A stretch of DNA of 5,397 nucleotides from contig JAGAIK010000677.1 in the NCBI GenBank assembly GCA_017626625.1, forward strand, positions 1 through 5,397, read 5' to 3'. Shown piece after piece: positions 1 through 5,176 of the stretch. This DNA is from Roseburia sp. (GTDB lineage: Bacteria; Bacillota; Clostridia; Lachnospirales; Lachnospiraceae). The notes beneath the pieces were generated by a model. That model saw nothing but the letters and a program-made list of their open reading frames with translations, searched no databases and had not been told where the DNA came from. Both the position numbers and the translations under genes were made by a program. Position 1 is the first letter of the stretch. Each line of letters begins with the position of its first letter.

Positions 1-2
1 AT

Positions 3-2243
3 ATTGCCATTCGTTTTCACGGAAAAGCGCCTACGGTTTTTTTCAGCATATCGGCTTTTTTTATTGGGATAGAGACGGAACAGACCGGGGTGTACCTACT
101 GCTTTTGATGCTGCCGGTATTTATGGCGCTGCTTTATCTGAGCAGGGCGGTGTTTTCCTTTGTCATTGCGGCGTTAGGAGTGCAGTTTACGCTTCTGCTG
201 GTGCTGGGGTTTCCTTACATGTCGGGGCGTCCGGGGGCAGTGTTCTGCTTCCTGTTTTATCTGCTGCTGTGTCTGTGCTGGGCAGTGGTGGGATATCTTA
301 TCAGTATAGTGGAGTTCAGAGAGAGGATGGGCTATGAGCAGGAATGCAGTTTAGACGATATGTTGAAGGTGGTTTCGACAAAATGTGAAGAGGCAAAGAG
401 CGCCACAAGGAGCAAATCGGATTTCCTTTCCCATATGTCCCATGAAATCCGTACCCCTATCAACGCCATTCTCGGCATGAATGAGATGATTTTGCGGGAG
501 AGCACGGAGGAAAATATTCAGCATTATGCGGCGGACGTGGAGAGCGCAGGAACCACGCTGCTCTCGCTGATTAATGATATTCTGGATTTCTCCAAAATCG
601 AATCGGGAAAAATGGAGCTTGTCCCGGTGGAATATATGGTAAGCTCCATCGTCAATGATATGGTAAACCTCATAAGACCGAAGCTGGCGAGCAAGAAACT
701 GCAGTTTCAGGTGGAGGTAAATCCCGATATGCCGGATTTGCTCTTAGGAGATGAAGTGCGGGTCAAACAGGTGATGGTGAATCTGCTGTCTAATGCGGTG
801 AAATATACGGAAAAAGGAACCGTGAGTCTGCGCGTAGATTATCAGGAGGCAGAGGAGGAGCATTGTATTCTGATGATTCGGGTGTCAGATACGGGCTGCG
901 GCATCCGGGAGGAAGATTTAGAGAAAATTTTTCTCTCCTTCCAGCGGGTGGATGAGAAGAGAAACCGTGCCATTGAGGGAACCGGGCTTGGGCTTGCCAT
1001 CACGAACCGGCTGTTGGATTTGATGGGCGGAGAATTAAATGTGGAGAGTGAGTACGGCAGGGGGTCTGTTTTTACCGCATATATCCCCCAGAAGATAAAG
1101 TCGAGAAAACCGGTGGGAGAGTTTTCAAAGAAGATAGAAAAGCATATCAGCGTAAGGAACGCCTACGAAGGACAGTTCACAGCACCAGAGGCAAAGATAC
1201 TTGTGGTGGATGACAATAAGATGAATTTAACGGTAATCGCCCAACTGCTAAAACAGACACGGATGCAGATAGATATGGCAGAGAGGGGCGAAGAGTGTAT
1301 TGCCTTAGCGGGGAAAACGCAGTATGACGTGATTTTAATGGACCATATGATGCCGGGAATGGACGGGGTGGAAACCTTAAAGCGTCTGAAAGAGGAACTT
1401 CCCGGTTTCCGGGCGTCTGTGATTGCCCTGACTGCCAATGCCATTGCCGGGGCGAGGGATATGTATTTAGATTACGGATTCCAGGATTATCTGTCAAAAC
1501 CGGTAAAGGGTGAAAAATTAGAACGAATGCTGATGAAGTGGCTGCCCCCTGAGAAGATACAGCCGGCGGAGAAAAAGCCGGGAGAAGGGCAGGCGCTTTT
1601 GCGGGAGAAAAAAAGCCGGGAGCAGGCAGAAGAAGCGGGGCAGAAGAACCTGGTATCCATCGGATTCCCGAAGGAAATGGACGTGGAAGAGGCAAAGCGC
1701 TATTCTGCCGACGGAGAGGAAACGGGCGTTCGGATGAATGCAGAGCTTTTTGTGAAAAATGCACCGGTCAGCAGGAAGAATTTAGTGGACGCCTTCCGGG
1801 AAAAGCGTTATTCCGATTACACCATTTATGTTCATTCCATGAAGAGCAATTTAGCGTTACTCGGAGCCATGGAATTATCGGCAAAGGCAAAAGAGTTAGA
1901 GCTGGAATCGCGAGAAGGGCATTTTGCATTTGTGGAGGAGCATCACGAAGCCTATTTAGCGGAATATGACAGCTTTGTCCGGAAACTGCAGCAGTATTTA
2001 GATGCGGCGGACACAGCGCACCAGGCAGGGAAAAAAGAGAAGAATGTTTCGGAGATGGCGGAAAATATCGTGAAAATGTCAGACTGCTATGACACGGCGG
2101 GCATGGAAGAACAGACAAAGGAGCTTGCGGCGGTGAAAGGGGTGTCGGAGCACCAGAGCGATATTATCGGAAAGCTGTTTAAAGCCATGGAAGAATTAGA
2201 CTTTGACGCTGTGCGGGCTGCGGCGGAAGAATTGGAATTATAG
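3..2243 (+). CDS. Hybrid sensor histidine kinase (TM-HisKA-HATPase-REC-HPt), 5' end outside window
   Basis: The reading frame is open to the left edge, so the 746 residues seen (counted from the codon at position 3) lack the true N-terminus; a GTG at 90 lies inside hydrophobic sequence without a good ribosome binding site and is probably not the start. Residues 1-105 hold about four hydrophobic membrane segments. A short linker leads to a HisKA domain with the H-box SHEIRTP (phospho-acceptor His147, codon 441-443). The ATPase domain shows the N-box (Asn264 in NLLSNAVKYT), G1 box DTGCGI (296-301) and G2 box GTGLGL (326-331). A receiver domain follows with acidic pair Asp403/Asp404, phospho-acceptor Asp447 (MDHMMPGMDG), Thr477 and Lys499. 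An HPt-like motif HSMKSNLALLG carries His611. The protein is therefore expected to run a His-Asp-His relay at the membrane. The signal sensed and the final response regulator are not visible. A helical tail of about 75 residues follows the HPt. No clear terminator follows the stop codon. Confidence 0.95.
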   Translation: MAIRFHGKAPTVFFSISAFFIGIETEQTGVYLLLLMLPVFMALLYLSRAVFSFVIAALGVQFTLLLVLGFPYMSGRPGAVFCFLFYLLLCLCWAVVGYLISIVEFRERMGYEQECSLDDMLKVVSTKCEEAKSATRSKSDFLSHMSHEIRTPINAILGMNEMILRESTEENIQHYAADVESAGTTLLSLINDILDFSKIESGKMELVPVEYMVSSIVNDMVNLIRPKLASKKLQFQVEVNPDMPDLLLGDEVRVKQVMVNLLSNAVKYTEKGTVSLRVDYQEAEEEHCILMIRVSDTGCGIREEDLEKIFLSFQRVDEKRNRAIEGTGLGLAITNRLLDLMGGELNVESEYGRGSVFTAYIPQKIKSRKPVGEFSKKIEKHISVRNAYEGQFTAPEAKILVVDDNKMNLTVIAQLLKQTRMQIDMAERGEECIALAGKTQYDVILMDHMMPGMDGVETLKRLKEELPGFRASVIALTANAIAGARDMYLDYGFQDYLSKPVKGEKLERMLMKWLPPEKIQPAEKKPGEGQALLREKKSREQAEEAGQKNLVSIGFPKEMDVEEAKRYSADGEETGVRMNAELFVKNAPVSRKNLVDAFREKRYSDYTIYVHSMKSNLALLGAMELSAKAKELELESREGHFAFVEEHHEAYLAEYDSFVRKLQQYLDAADTAHQAGKKEKNVSEMAENIVKMSDCYDTAGMEEQTKELAAVKGVSEHQSDIIGKLFKAMEELDFDAVRAAAEELEL

Positions 2244-2308
2244 GGAAGCTGGCAGGAAAAAACGGGGATTTTACAGGGCAGTGGTGCAGATTCCGGAATA
2301 AAAAAGGC

Positions 2309-2337
2309 TTGCAATTCCTATAAAAATCTGTTACAGT
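2309..2337 (+). promoter_or_regulatory. Probable sigma-A promoter of the riboswitch-queL-yhhQ operon
   Basis: A -35-like TTGCAA (2309-2314) is separated by 17 bp from a -10-like TACAGT (2332-2337), the latter preceded by TGT as in an extended -10. Each hexamer matches the consensus at four of six positions. The 11-mer AAAAAGGCTTG that overlaps the -35 (2301-2311) recurs at exactly the same place in the gap promoter at 5090-5100, which supports the call. Predicted start is near 2344, about 100 nt before the aptamer. Confidence 0.5.
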
Positions 2338-2367
2338 GAATAGCGCTGTATACAGAAAAATGTAACA
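2329..2367. repeat. Inverted repeat TGTTACA...TGTAACA enclosing CTGTATACAG
   Basis: TGTTACA (2329-2335) and its exact reverse complement TGTAACA (2361-2367) flank the 10-bp palindrome CTGTATACAG (2346-2355). The left arm also sits in CTGTTACAG (2328-2336), a near copy of the central palindrome, and overlaps the predicted -10 box. The layout would suit a repressor operator at the DNA level. No known regulator is recognised from the sequence, and chance cannot be excluded in AT-rich DNA. Confidence 0.35.
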
Positions 2368-2405
2368 ATATTTAGAGCGGGAGATACCGTTGGTATATCA
2401 CGCTG

Positions 2406-2421
2406 AGTATTCATGAATACT
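2406..2421. repeat. Perfect 16-bp palindrome AGTATTCATGAATACT
   Basis: AGTATTCATGAATACT is its own reverse complement over all 16 bases. It lies 22 bp before the preQ1 aptamer and downstream of the predicted transcription start. It could be a dimeric protein-binding site, or in RNA a 6-bp hairpin with a four-base loop. A weaker hairpin, GATACC with GGTATATC, lies just before it (2382-2399). Its role is unknown. Confidence 0.4.
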
Positions 2422-2443
2422 ATGTATTTATAAAAATTACATG

Positions 2444-2483
2444 AGACAGTTCGTGACCATCCTGTCTATAAACAAAACTACGG
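2444..2483 (+). promoter_or_regulatory. preQ1-I (class I) riboswitch aptamer
   Basis: The segment fits the compact H-type pseudoknot of preQ1-I aptamers. P1 is AGACAG (2444-2449) paired with CTGTCT (2462-2467), six perfect pairs. Loop 1 is a 12-nt TTCGTGACCATC whose last C (2461) sits where the preQ1-binding cytosine lies, directly before the 3' strand of P1. The A-rich tail ATAAACAAAACTACGG (2468-2483) closely resembles the tails of known members such as the Bacillus subtilis and Thermoanaerobacter aptamers. P2 can form between CGTG (2452-2455) and TACG (2479-2482) with one wobble, or by G2455-C2478 plus flanking pairs. The genes downstream, a radical-SAM enzyme and a queuosine-precursor transporter, are typical targets. 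Binding of preQ1 is expected to reduce their expression. The family comparison is from memory of published aptamers; a covariance-model search would settle it. Confidence 0.83.
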
Positions 2484-2497
2484 ATTATAACGGTTAT

Positions 2498-2530
2498 CGG
2501 CGTTGCCTGCCCGAAGGGGCAGTCCGCCGA
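2498..2530 (+). other. GC-rich hairpin after the preQ1 aptamer
   Basis: CGGCG near 2498-2502 pairs with CGCCG near 2525-2529, enclosing an inner CTGCCC-GAAG-GGGCAG stem-loop (about 2507-2522) across an asymmetric internal loop. It begins 15 nt after the aptamer tail. A T-run (2539-2543) comes about 8 nt after the stem, too far for a standard terminator. A competing weaker stem, GGGGCAG with CTGCTTT, would touch that T-run. The hairpin may be part of the riboswitch expression platform, but a switching partner in the aptamer is not obvious. Confidence 0.5.
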
Positions 2531-2547
2531 CAGCCTGCTTTTTATGA

Positions 2548-2580
2548 CAATAGAAAGCTCGCAGAGTGTATTTTCTATTG
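2548..2580 (+). other. AT-rich hairpin CAATAGAAA / TTTCTATTG
   Basis: CAATAGAAA (2548-2556) and TTTCTATTG (2572-2580) are exact reverse complements, giving a 9-bp stem with a 15-nt loop. It stands directly between the GC-rich hairpin and the intrinsic terminator, so it may be a spacer hairpin of the leader or part of an antiterminator. No T-run follows it. Confidence 0.5.
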
Positions 2581-2584
2581 CAGG

Positions 2585-2622
2585 AGTGTCTGAATGGTCA
2601 AAGATTCAGGCACTTTTTTCTT
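2585..2622 (+). terminator. Rho-independent terminator in the queL leader
   Basis: AGTGTCTGAAT (2585-2595) pairs with ATTCAGGCACT (2604-2614), an 11-bp stem with a single G-T wobble and an 8-nt loop, followed at once by TTTTTTCTT. This is the clearest intrinsic terminator in the window. It lies about 100 nt after the preQ1 aptamer and 108 nt before the radical-SAM start codon, so it is the best candidate for attenuation by the riboswitch. A fixed terminator of a separate short RNA ending here is the alternative. The reverse strand has no T-run, so it works in the plus direction only. Confidence 0.8.
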
Positions 2623-2675
2623 ATATGGAAAATATTCCGGTGAAGATGTGAAGTGTTGAGAAATCCATCTCACTT

Positions 2676-2700
2676 GCGGCAGGAAGTTTTGCGCTTTTTT
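2676..2700 (+). terminator. Possible weak second terminator before queL
   Basis: GCGGCA (2676-2681, one bulged G) can pair with TGCGC (2690-2694), followed by six T residues (2695-2700). The stem is only five pairs, so on its own it would terminate poorly. It ends just upstream of an AGGAGA (2703-2708) that is too far from the start codon to be the main ribosome binding site. It might be a pause site or chance. Confidence 0.25.
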
Positions 2701-2729
2701 ACAGGAGAATTGCAGAAAGGACATAGAAG

Positions 2730-3455
2730 ATGAGTGAACAGGGAACCCCAATCCGCTATAGCGTCATTACAGAGAAAAATCCGAGGGAAATTGTGATGCT
2801 GCGGGGCAGCGGCTGTCGTTTTAAACGCTGCCGTTTTTGCGATTATCATTTAGATTCCTCAAGGGATGAGGAGGAAAATTACCGCATCAACCGGGAGGCA
2901 CTGGCAAAGGTGACGGGGCAGTTCGGCAGTCTTGAGGTGATTAATTCCGGCAGCTTTCTGGAATTAGACGAAAAGACCATGGCGGAGATTACCCGTGTCT
3001 GTCTGGAGAAAAAGATTTACAGCCTGCGGTTTGAGGTGCACTGGATGTACCGGAATCACGTGGCAGAGTGGAAAGAGCATTTTAAAAATCTGGGCATTAC
3101 CTTAAAAATCAAGATGGGAGTGGAAACCTTTGACGATACCTTCCGCAAAGAGGTTTTTGACAAAGGAATGGAAGGTGCATTGCCGGAGAAAATCGCAGAA
3201 ACAGCCGACGAGGTGTGTCTGCTGTTCGGCATCAAAGGGCAGACGAAGGAAAGTATGCTGTCGGATATTGAAACCGGGCTTGCCCTGTTTGAGAGAATCT
3301 GCATCAATATCATGGTGGAGAATACCACGGAAATCCATCCCGACAAAGAGGTCATCGAGCTGTTTGTAAGAAAAATTTATCCCCTCTATATCGAAAACGA
3401 CAGAGTGGACATTTTACTGGAAAATACGGATTTTGGAGTAGGAGGAACCTTATGA
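2730..3455 (+). CDS. queL: Short radical-SAM protein, probable queuine lyase (QueL-like)
   Basis: This 241-residue protein starts at an ATG with AAAGGA (2716-2721) 8 nt upstream. Near the N-terminus, GSGCRFKRCRFCDYH holds three cysteines (Cys29, Cys34, Cys37) spaced CX4CX2C, which fits a [4Fe-4S] cluster that cleaves S-adenosylmethionine, although the usual radical-SAM spacing is CX3CX2C. Later strand motifs INSGSFLE (71-78), RFEVHW (100-105) and KMGVET (128-133) suit the radical-SAM barrel of the Elp3-like kind. The protein is short, with no extra cluster domain. It follows a preQ1-I-like aptamer and overlaps a YhhQ-type transporter gene by ATGA, so a role in queuosine metabolism is likely. 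The best named candidate is QueL, reported in Clostridioides difficile to convert queuine to preQ1. QueE (7-carboxy-7-deazaguanine synthase) is less likely because the sequence lacks the QueE N-terminal pattern and no queC or queD adjoins it. Radical-SAM membership is firm; the QueL assignment is inference. Confidence 0.72.
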   Translation: MSEQGTPIRYSVITEKNPREIVMLRGSGCRFKRCRFCDYHLDSSRDEEENYRINREALAKVTGQFGSLEVINSGSFLELDEKTMAEITRVCLEKKIYSLRFEVHWMYRNHVAEWKEHFKNLGITLKIKMGVETFDDTFRKEVFDKGMEGALPEKIAETADEVCLLFGIKGQTKESMLSDIETGLALFERICINIMVENTTEIHPDKEVIELFVRKIYPLYIENDRVDILLENTDFGVGGTL

Positions 3456-4162
3456 ACGAGTTACTGTTAATCGCCAGCCTTCTGATAGTTTACGGAAGTG
3501 TGCTGCTGGCATTCAAATTGTTTGGAAAGACCGGGCTTTATTGTTTTACCTGTATCGCCACTATCACCGCCAACATTGAGGTGCTGATTTTAGTGGATGC
3601 CTTTGGCATGGAGCAGACTCTGGGAAATATCCTGTTTGCCGCAACCTTTCTGGTGACGGATATTTTAAGTGAAATTGCAGGAAAAAAGGAGGCGCAGAAA
3701 GCAGTCAATATCGGAATTTTTACGTCGGTGCTCTTTATTGTGATTTCCCAGAGCTGGCTGCTTTATACCCCAAGCGGTAACGACTGGGCGCAGGAACCGA
3801 TACGGAGCATTTTTTCCAATACGCCGCGGCTGATGATTGTCAGTGTTGTGGTTTACGCTGTCTGCCAGCGTTTTGATGTGTGGGCATATCATAAATGGTG
3901 GGCGTTCACCAATAAAAAGTATGGGGATACGAAACGTTTTCTTTGGCTGAGAAACAATGGTTCTACACTGATTTCCCAGCTTTTAAATACCGTACTTTAT
4001 ACCTTCGGTGCATTCTGGGGCATGTATGAGCTGCCTGTGCTTGTCAATATCGCCATGGCAAGCTATGTCATTTTTATTGTGACGAGCATTGCAGATACGC
4101 CCTTTGTCTATCTGGCGAGGAAAATCAGTGAAGCTTCACAAATTCCGGTTTCCGGTTCTTAA
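3452..4162 (+). CDS. yhhQ: Queuosine-precursor transporter, YhhQ/DUF165 family
   Basis: This 236-residue integral membrane protein belongs to the YhhQ (DUF165, Vut_1) family. Its ATG overlaps the stop of the radical-SAM gene (ATGA at 3452-3455), so the two are translationally coupled; GGAGTAGGAGG (3436-3446) serves as ribosome binding site. About six hydrophobic segments are visible, roughly at residues 3-22, 26-49, 55-75, 87-106, 126-143, 175-192 and 199-222, the third perhaps re-entrant. Family-typical stretches are FLVTDILSEIAGKKEA (66-81), RFDVWAYHKW (140-149) and LWLRNNGSTLISQLLNT (164-180). Escherichia coli YhhQ imports preQ0 and preQ1, and chlamydial members are reported to take queuine. 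Beside a QueL-like enzyme, queuine import is plausible here but cannot be read from the sequence. The last 38 bp overlap the end of the convergent hisK gene. No terminator follows the stop codon. Confidence 0.92.
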   Translation: MNELLLIASLLIVYGSVLLAFKLFGKTGLYCFTCIATITANIEVLILVDAFGMEQTLGNILFAATFLVTDILSEIAGKKEAQKAVNIGIFTSVLFIVISQSWLLYTPSGNDWAQEPIRSIFSNTPRLMIVSVVVYAVCQRFDVWAYHKWWAFTNKKYGDTKRFLWLRNNGSTLISQLLNTVLYTFGAFWGMYELPVLVNIAMASYVIFIVTSIADTPFVYLARKISEASQIPVSGS

Positions 4163-4934
4163 ATACCGTGTAATAGGAAAATCCAGCTTCTTTTAGAATA
4201 CCGGGGACTTTTTCAAAATCAAATGCCACATGTTCCGGCACGTGGGCGTCGGCGCCGACGGTGATGATTTCCCCGCCCAGTTCCCGGTAACGGGCAATGA
4301 TATCCTCGGTGGGATTCGGGTGCCCCAGACCGTACTTAAAGCCTCCGGTATTGATTTCAATTCCCTTACCCTTTTCAATCAGCAGTTTTAAAATCTCATC
4401 AATGATATCGGCATACTGCTTGTAAGTGTAATGCTCATTGCGGGTTGGACCGTAGCGCACTACATAATCAATATGTCCGTATACGTCAAACCCGTCAAAG
4501 GCGCGGATATTTTCTATAATAGAAGAAAAATATTCCCGGTAGCCCTCCTCCTCTGTGCGGTTTTCCCAAAAAGAGGGATAGTAGGGGTCGGAGCCGTGCA
4601 CCACGTGGGAAGAGCCGATGACAAAGTCAAAGGGGTACTGGGATAGAATATCTTCATGGACAGCCGCCAGATGGGGCTGTAATCCTAATTCTATGCCGAA
4701 ACGGACAGGGAGCCTGCCTGCATATTTTTCCTGCAGGGCAAAAACAGAAGCGCTGTAGTTCGGCAAATCAAGAAGAAAAGTTTCCGGTTCCCCCGGATAG
4801 TCGATATCTAAATGGTCGGTGAAGCAGATGCCGCTTAAGTCATTTTCCATGGCGGCGGCAATCATGTCCTCCTGGGGTGTTTTGCTGTCACCGGAAAACT
4901 GACTGTGCATGTGAGTGTCCCAAAGTCCTGACAT
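4125..4934 (-). CDS. hisK: Histidinol-phosphatase, PHP family (HisK/HisJ type)
   Basis: This 269-residue protein should hydrolyse L-histidinol phosphate to histidinol in histidine biosynthesis, in the cytosol. Metal-binding PHP motifs are all present: HMH (His8, His10) with Asp16, TDH (Asp40, His41), Glu82 in GIELG, His110 and His113 in SSHVVH, His154 and Asp156 in YGHID, and Asp229 and His231 in GADAH. The length matches the usual 260-280 residues. The start at 4934 is chosen over an upstream in-frame ATG at 4967 because a GGAGG (4942-4946) sits 7 nt before it and homology begins with MSGLWDTHMHS. The gene stands alone, away from any other his gene in the window, converges on yhhQ with a 38-bp overlap, and diverges from gap. 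A PHP phosphoesterase with a different small substrate remains possible. Confidence 0.88.
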   Translation of the reverse strand: MSGLWDTHMHSQFSGDSKTPQEDMIAAAMENDLSGICFTDHLDIDYPGEPETFLLDLPNYSASVFALQEKYAGRLPVRFGIELGLQPHLAAVHEDILSQYPFDFVIGSSHVVHGSDPYYPSFWENRTEEEGYREYFSSIIENIRAFDGFDVYGHIDYVVRYGPTRNEHYTYKQYADIIDEILKLLIEKGKGIEINTGGFKYGLGHPNPTEDIIARYRELGGEIITVGADAHVPEHVAFDFEKVPGILKEAGFSYYTVFKNRKPEFVKLH

Positions 4935-4973
4935 AACGTAACCTCCGTTTTTTTGAATAGTTATCATCAGTTT

Positions 4974-5002
4974 ACCTTATTTTCACGGAAAAAAGAAGTC
5001 AA
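4974..5002 (-). promoter_or_regulatory. Possible hisK promoter
   Basis: Read on the minus strand, TTGACT (5002-4997) is a strong -35 match. At 17 bp spacing the -10 would be TAAGGT (4979-4974), a weak match; a better TAAACT lies 5 bp further on but at too long a spacing. Transcription would start near 4967, giving a leader of about 33 nt that contains the GGAGG site. No T-box or his-type leader fits in so short a space. Confidence 0.42.
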
Positions 5003-5097
5003 TCCCTGTCATTTTGTATAAAATTCCAGAAATGCGCCCAGAAATAGTGCATTTAGTGAAAAATTTAACAAAGTAAGAATAAAGTGATGAAAAAGGC

Positions 5098-5126
5098 TTG
5101 AACTTTCTATTGAAATTGGTTAAAAT
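5098..5126 (+). promoter_or_regulatory. Sigma-A promoter of gap
   Basis: TTGAAC (5098-5103) and TAAAAT (5121-5126) are separated by exactly 17 bp, with AT-rich sequence upstream (5055-5096). Predicted start is near 5133, leaving a 5' untranslated leader of about 56 nt. The pattern suits a strong, housekeeping promoter for a glycolytic gene. Confidence 0.75.
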
Positions 5127-5136
5127 GGAAACAGCT

Positions 5137-5153
5137 TGGGAATACAAGTCCCA
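5137..5153 (+). other. Small hairpin in the gap leader
   Basis: TGGGA (5137-5141) pairs with TCCCA (5149-5153) around a 7-nt loop near the predicted 5' end of the gap transcript. An alternative stem CTTG (5135-5138) with CAAG (5145-5148) is mutually exclusive with it. A 5' hairpin of this sort could protect the mRNA from decay. It is short and may be chance. Confidence 0.3.
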
Positions 5154-5176
5154 CGAATTACATTTACAAATTCTAG

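Larger units (their letters stand above)
2244..2729 (+). other. Long structured intergenic region and leader of the queuosine-salvage operon
   Basis: These 486 bases carry no convincing gene. In order they hold a probable promoter (2309-2337), an inverted repeat around it (2329-2367), a perfect 16-bp palindrome (2406-2421), a preQ1-I-like aptamer (2444-2483), two hairpins (2498-2530 and 2548-2580), an intrinsic terminator (2585-2622), and a weaker hairpin with a T-run (2676-2700) just before the ribosome binding site of the radical-SAM gene. If transcription starts near 2344 the untranslated leader is about 386 nt, long for a preQ1-I-controlled gene. The first 60 bases after the kinase stop show nothing beyond a TTCCGGAA palindrome at 2291-2298. 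Confidence 0.8.

Noticed and set aside
90..92. GTG as the start of the histidine kinase
   Set aside because: The frame is open to the window edge and the upstream residues continue hydrophobic membrane-like sequence, so the true start is most likely outside the window.
1163..2118. Long minus-strand ORFs opposite the histidine kinase
   Set aside because: They are antisense shadows of a well-defined coding region, rich in Ser, Pro and Leu with no recognisable domain or ribosome binding site.
2487..2497. ATAAC-G-GTTAT inverted repeat after the aptamer
   Set aside because: A one-base loop cannot form an RNA hairpin, and the short AT-rich symmetry is easily chance.
2544..2651. 35-codon ORF beginning MTIESSQSVF in the leader, plus strand
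   Set aside because: No ribosome binding site precedes the ATG, and the frame runs straight through hairpin 2548-2580 and the intrinsic terminator, which explain the sequence better.
2594..2659. 21-codon ORF (MVKDSGTFFLYGKYSGEDVKC) with AGGAG 7 nt upstream
   Set aside because: The AGGAG and ATG lie in the terminator stem and loop, and the Phe-Phe comes from the T-run. A leader peptide is conceivable, but nothing beyond spacing supports it.
3056..3369. ORFs in other frames within the radical-SAM gene
   Set aside because: They overlap conserved radical-SAM sequence and have no motif or translation signal of their own.
4935..4967. Upstream in-frame ATG (4967) as hisK start, adding 11 residues
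   Set aside because: The GGAGG site lies inside this extension, perfectly placed for the ATG at 4934, and the PHP domain begins right after that Met.
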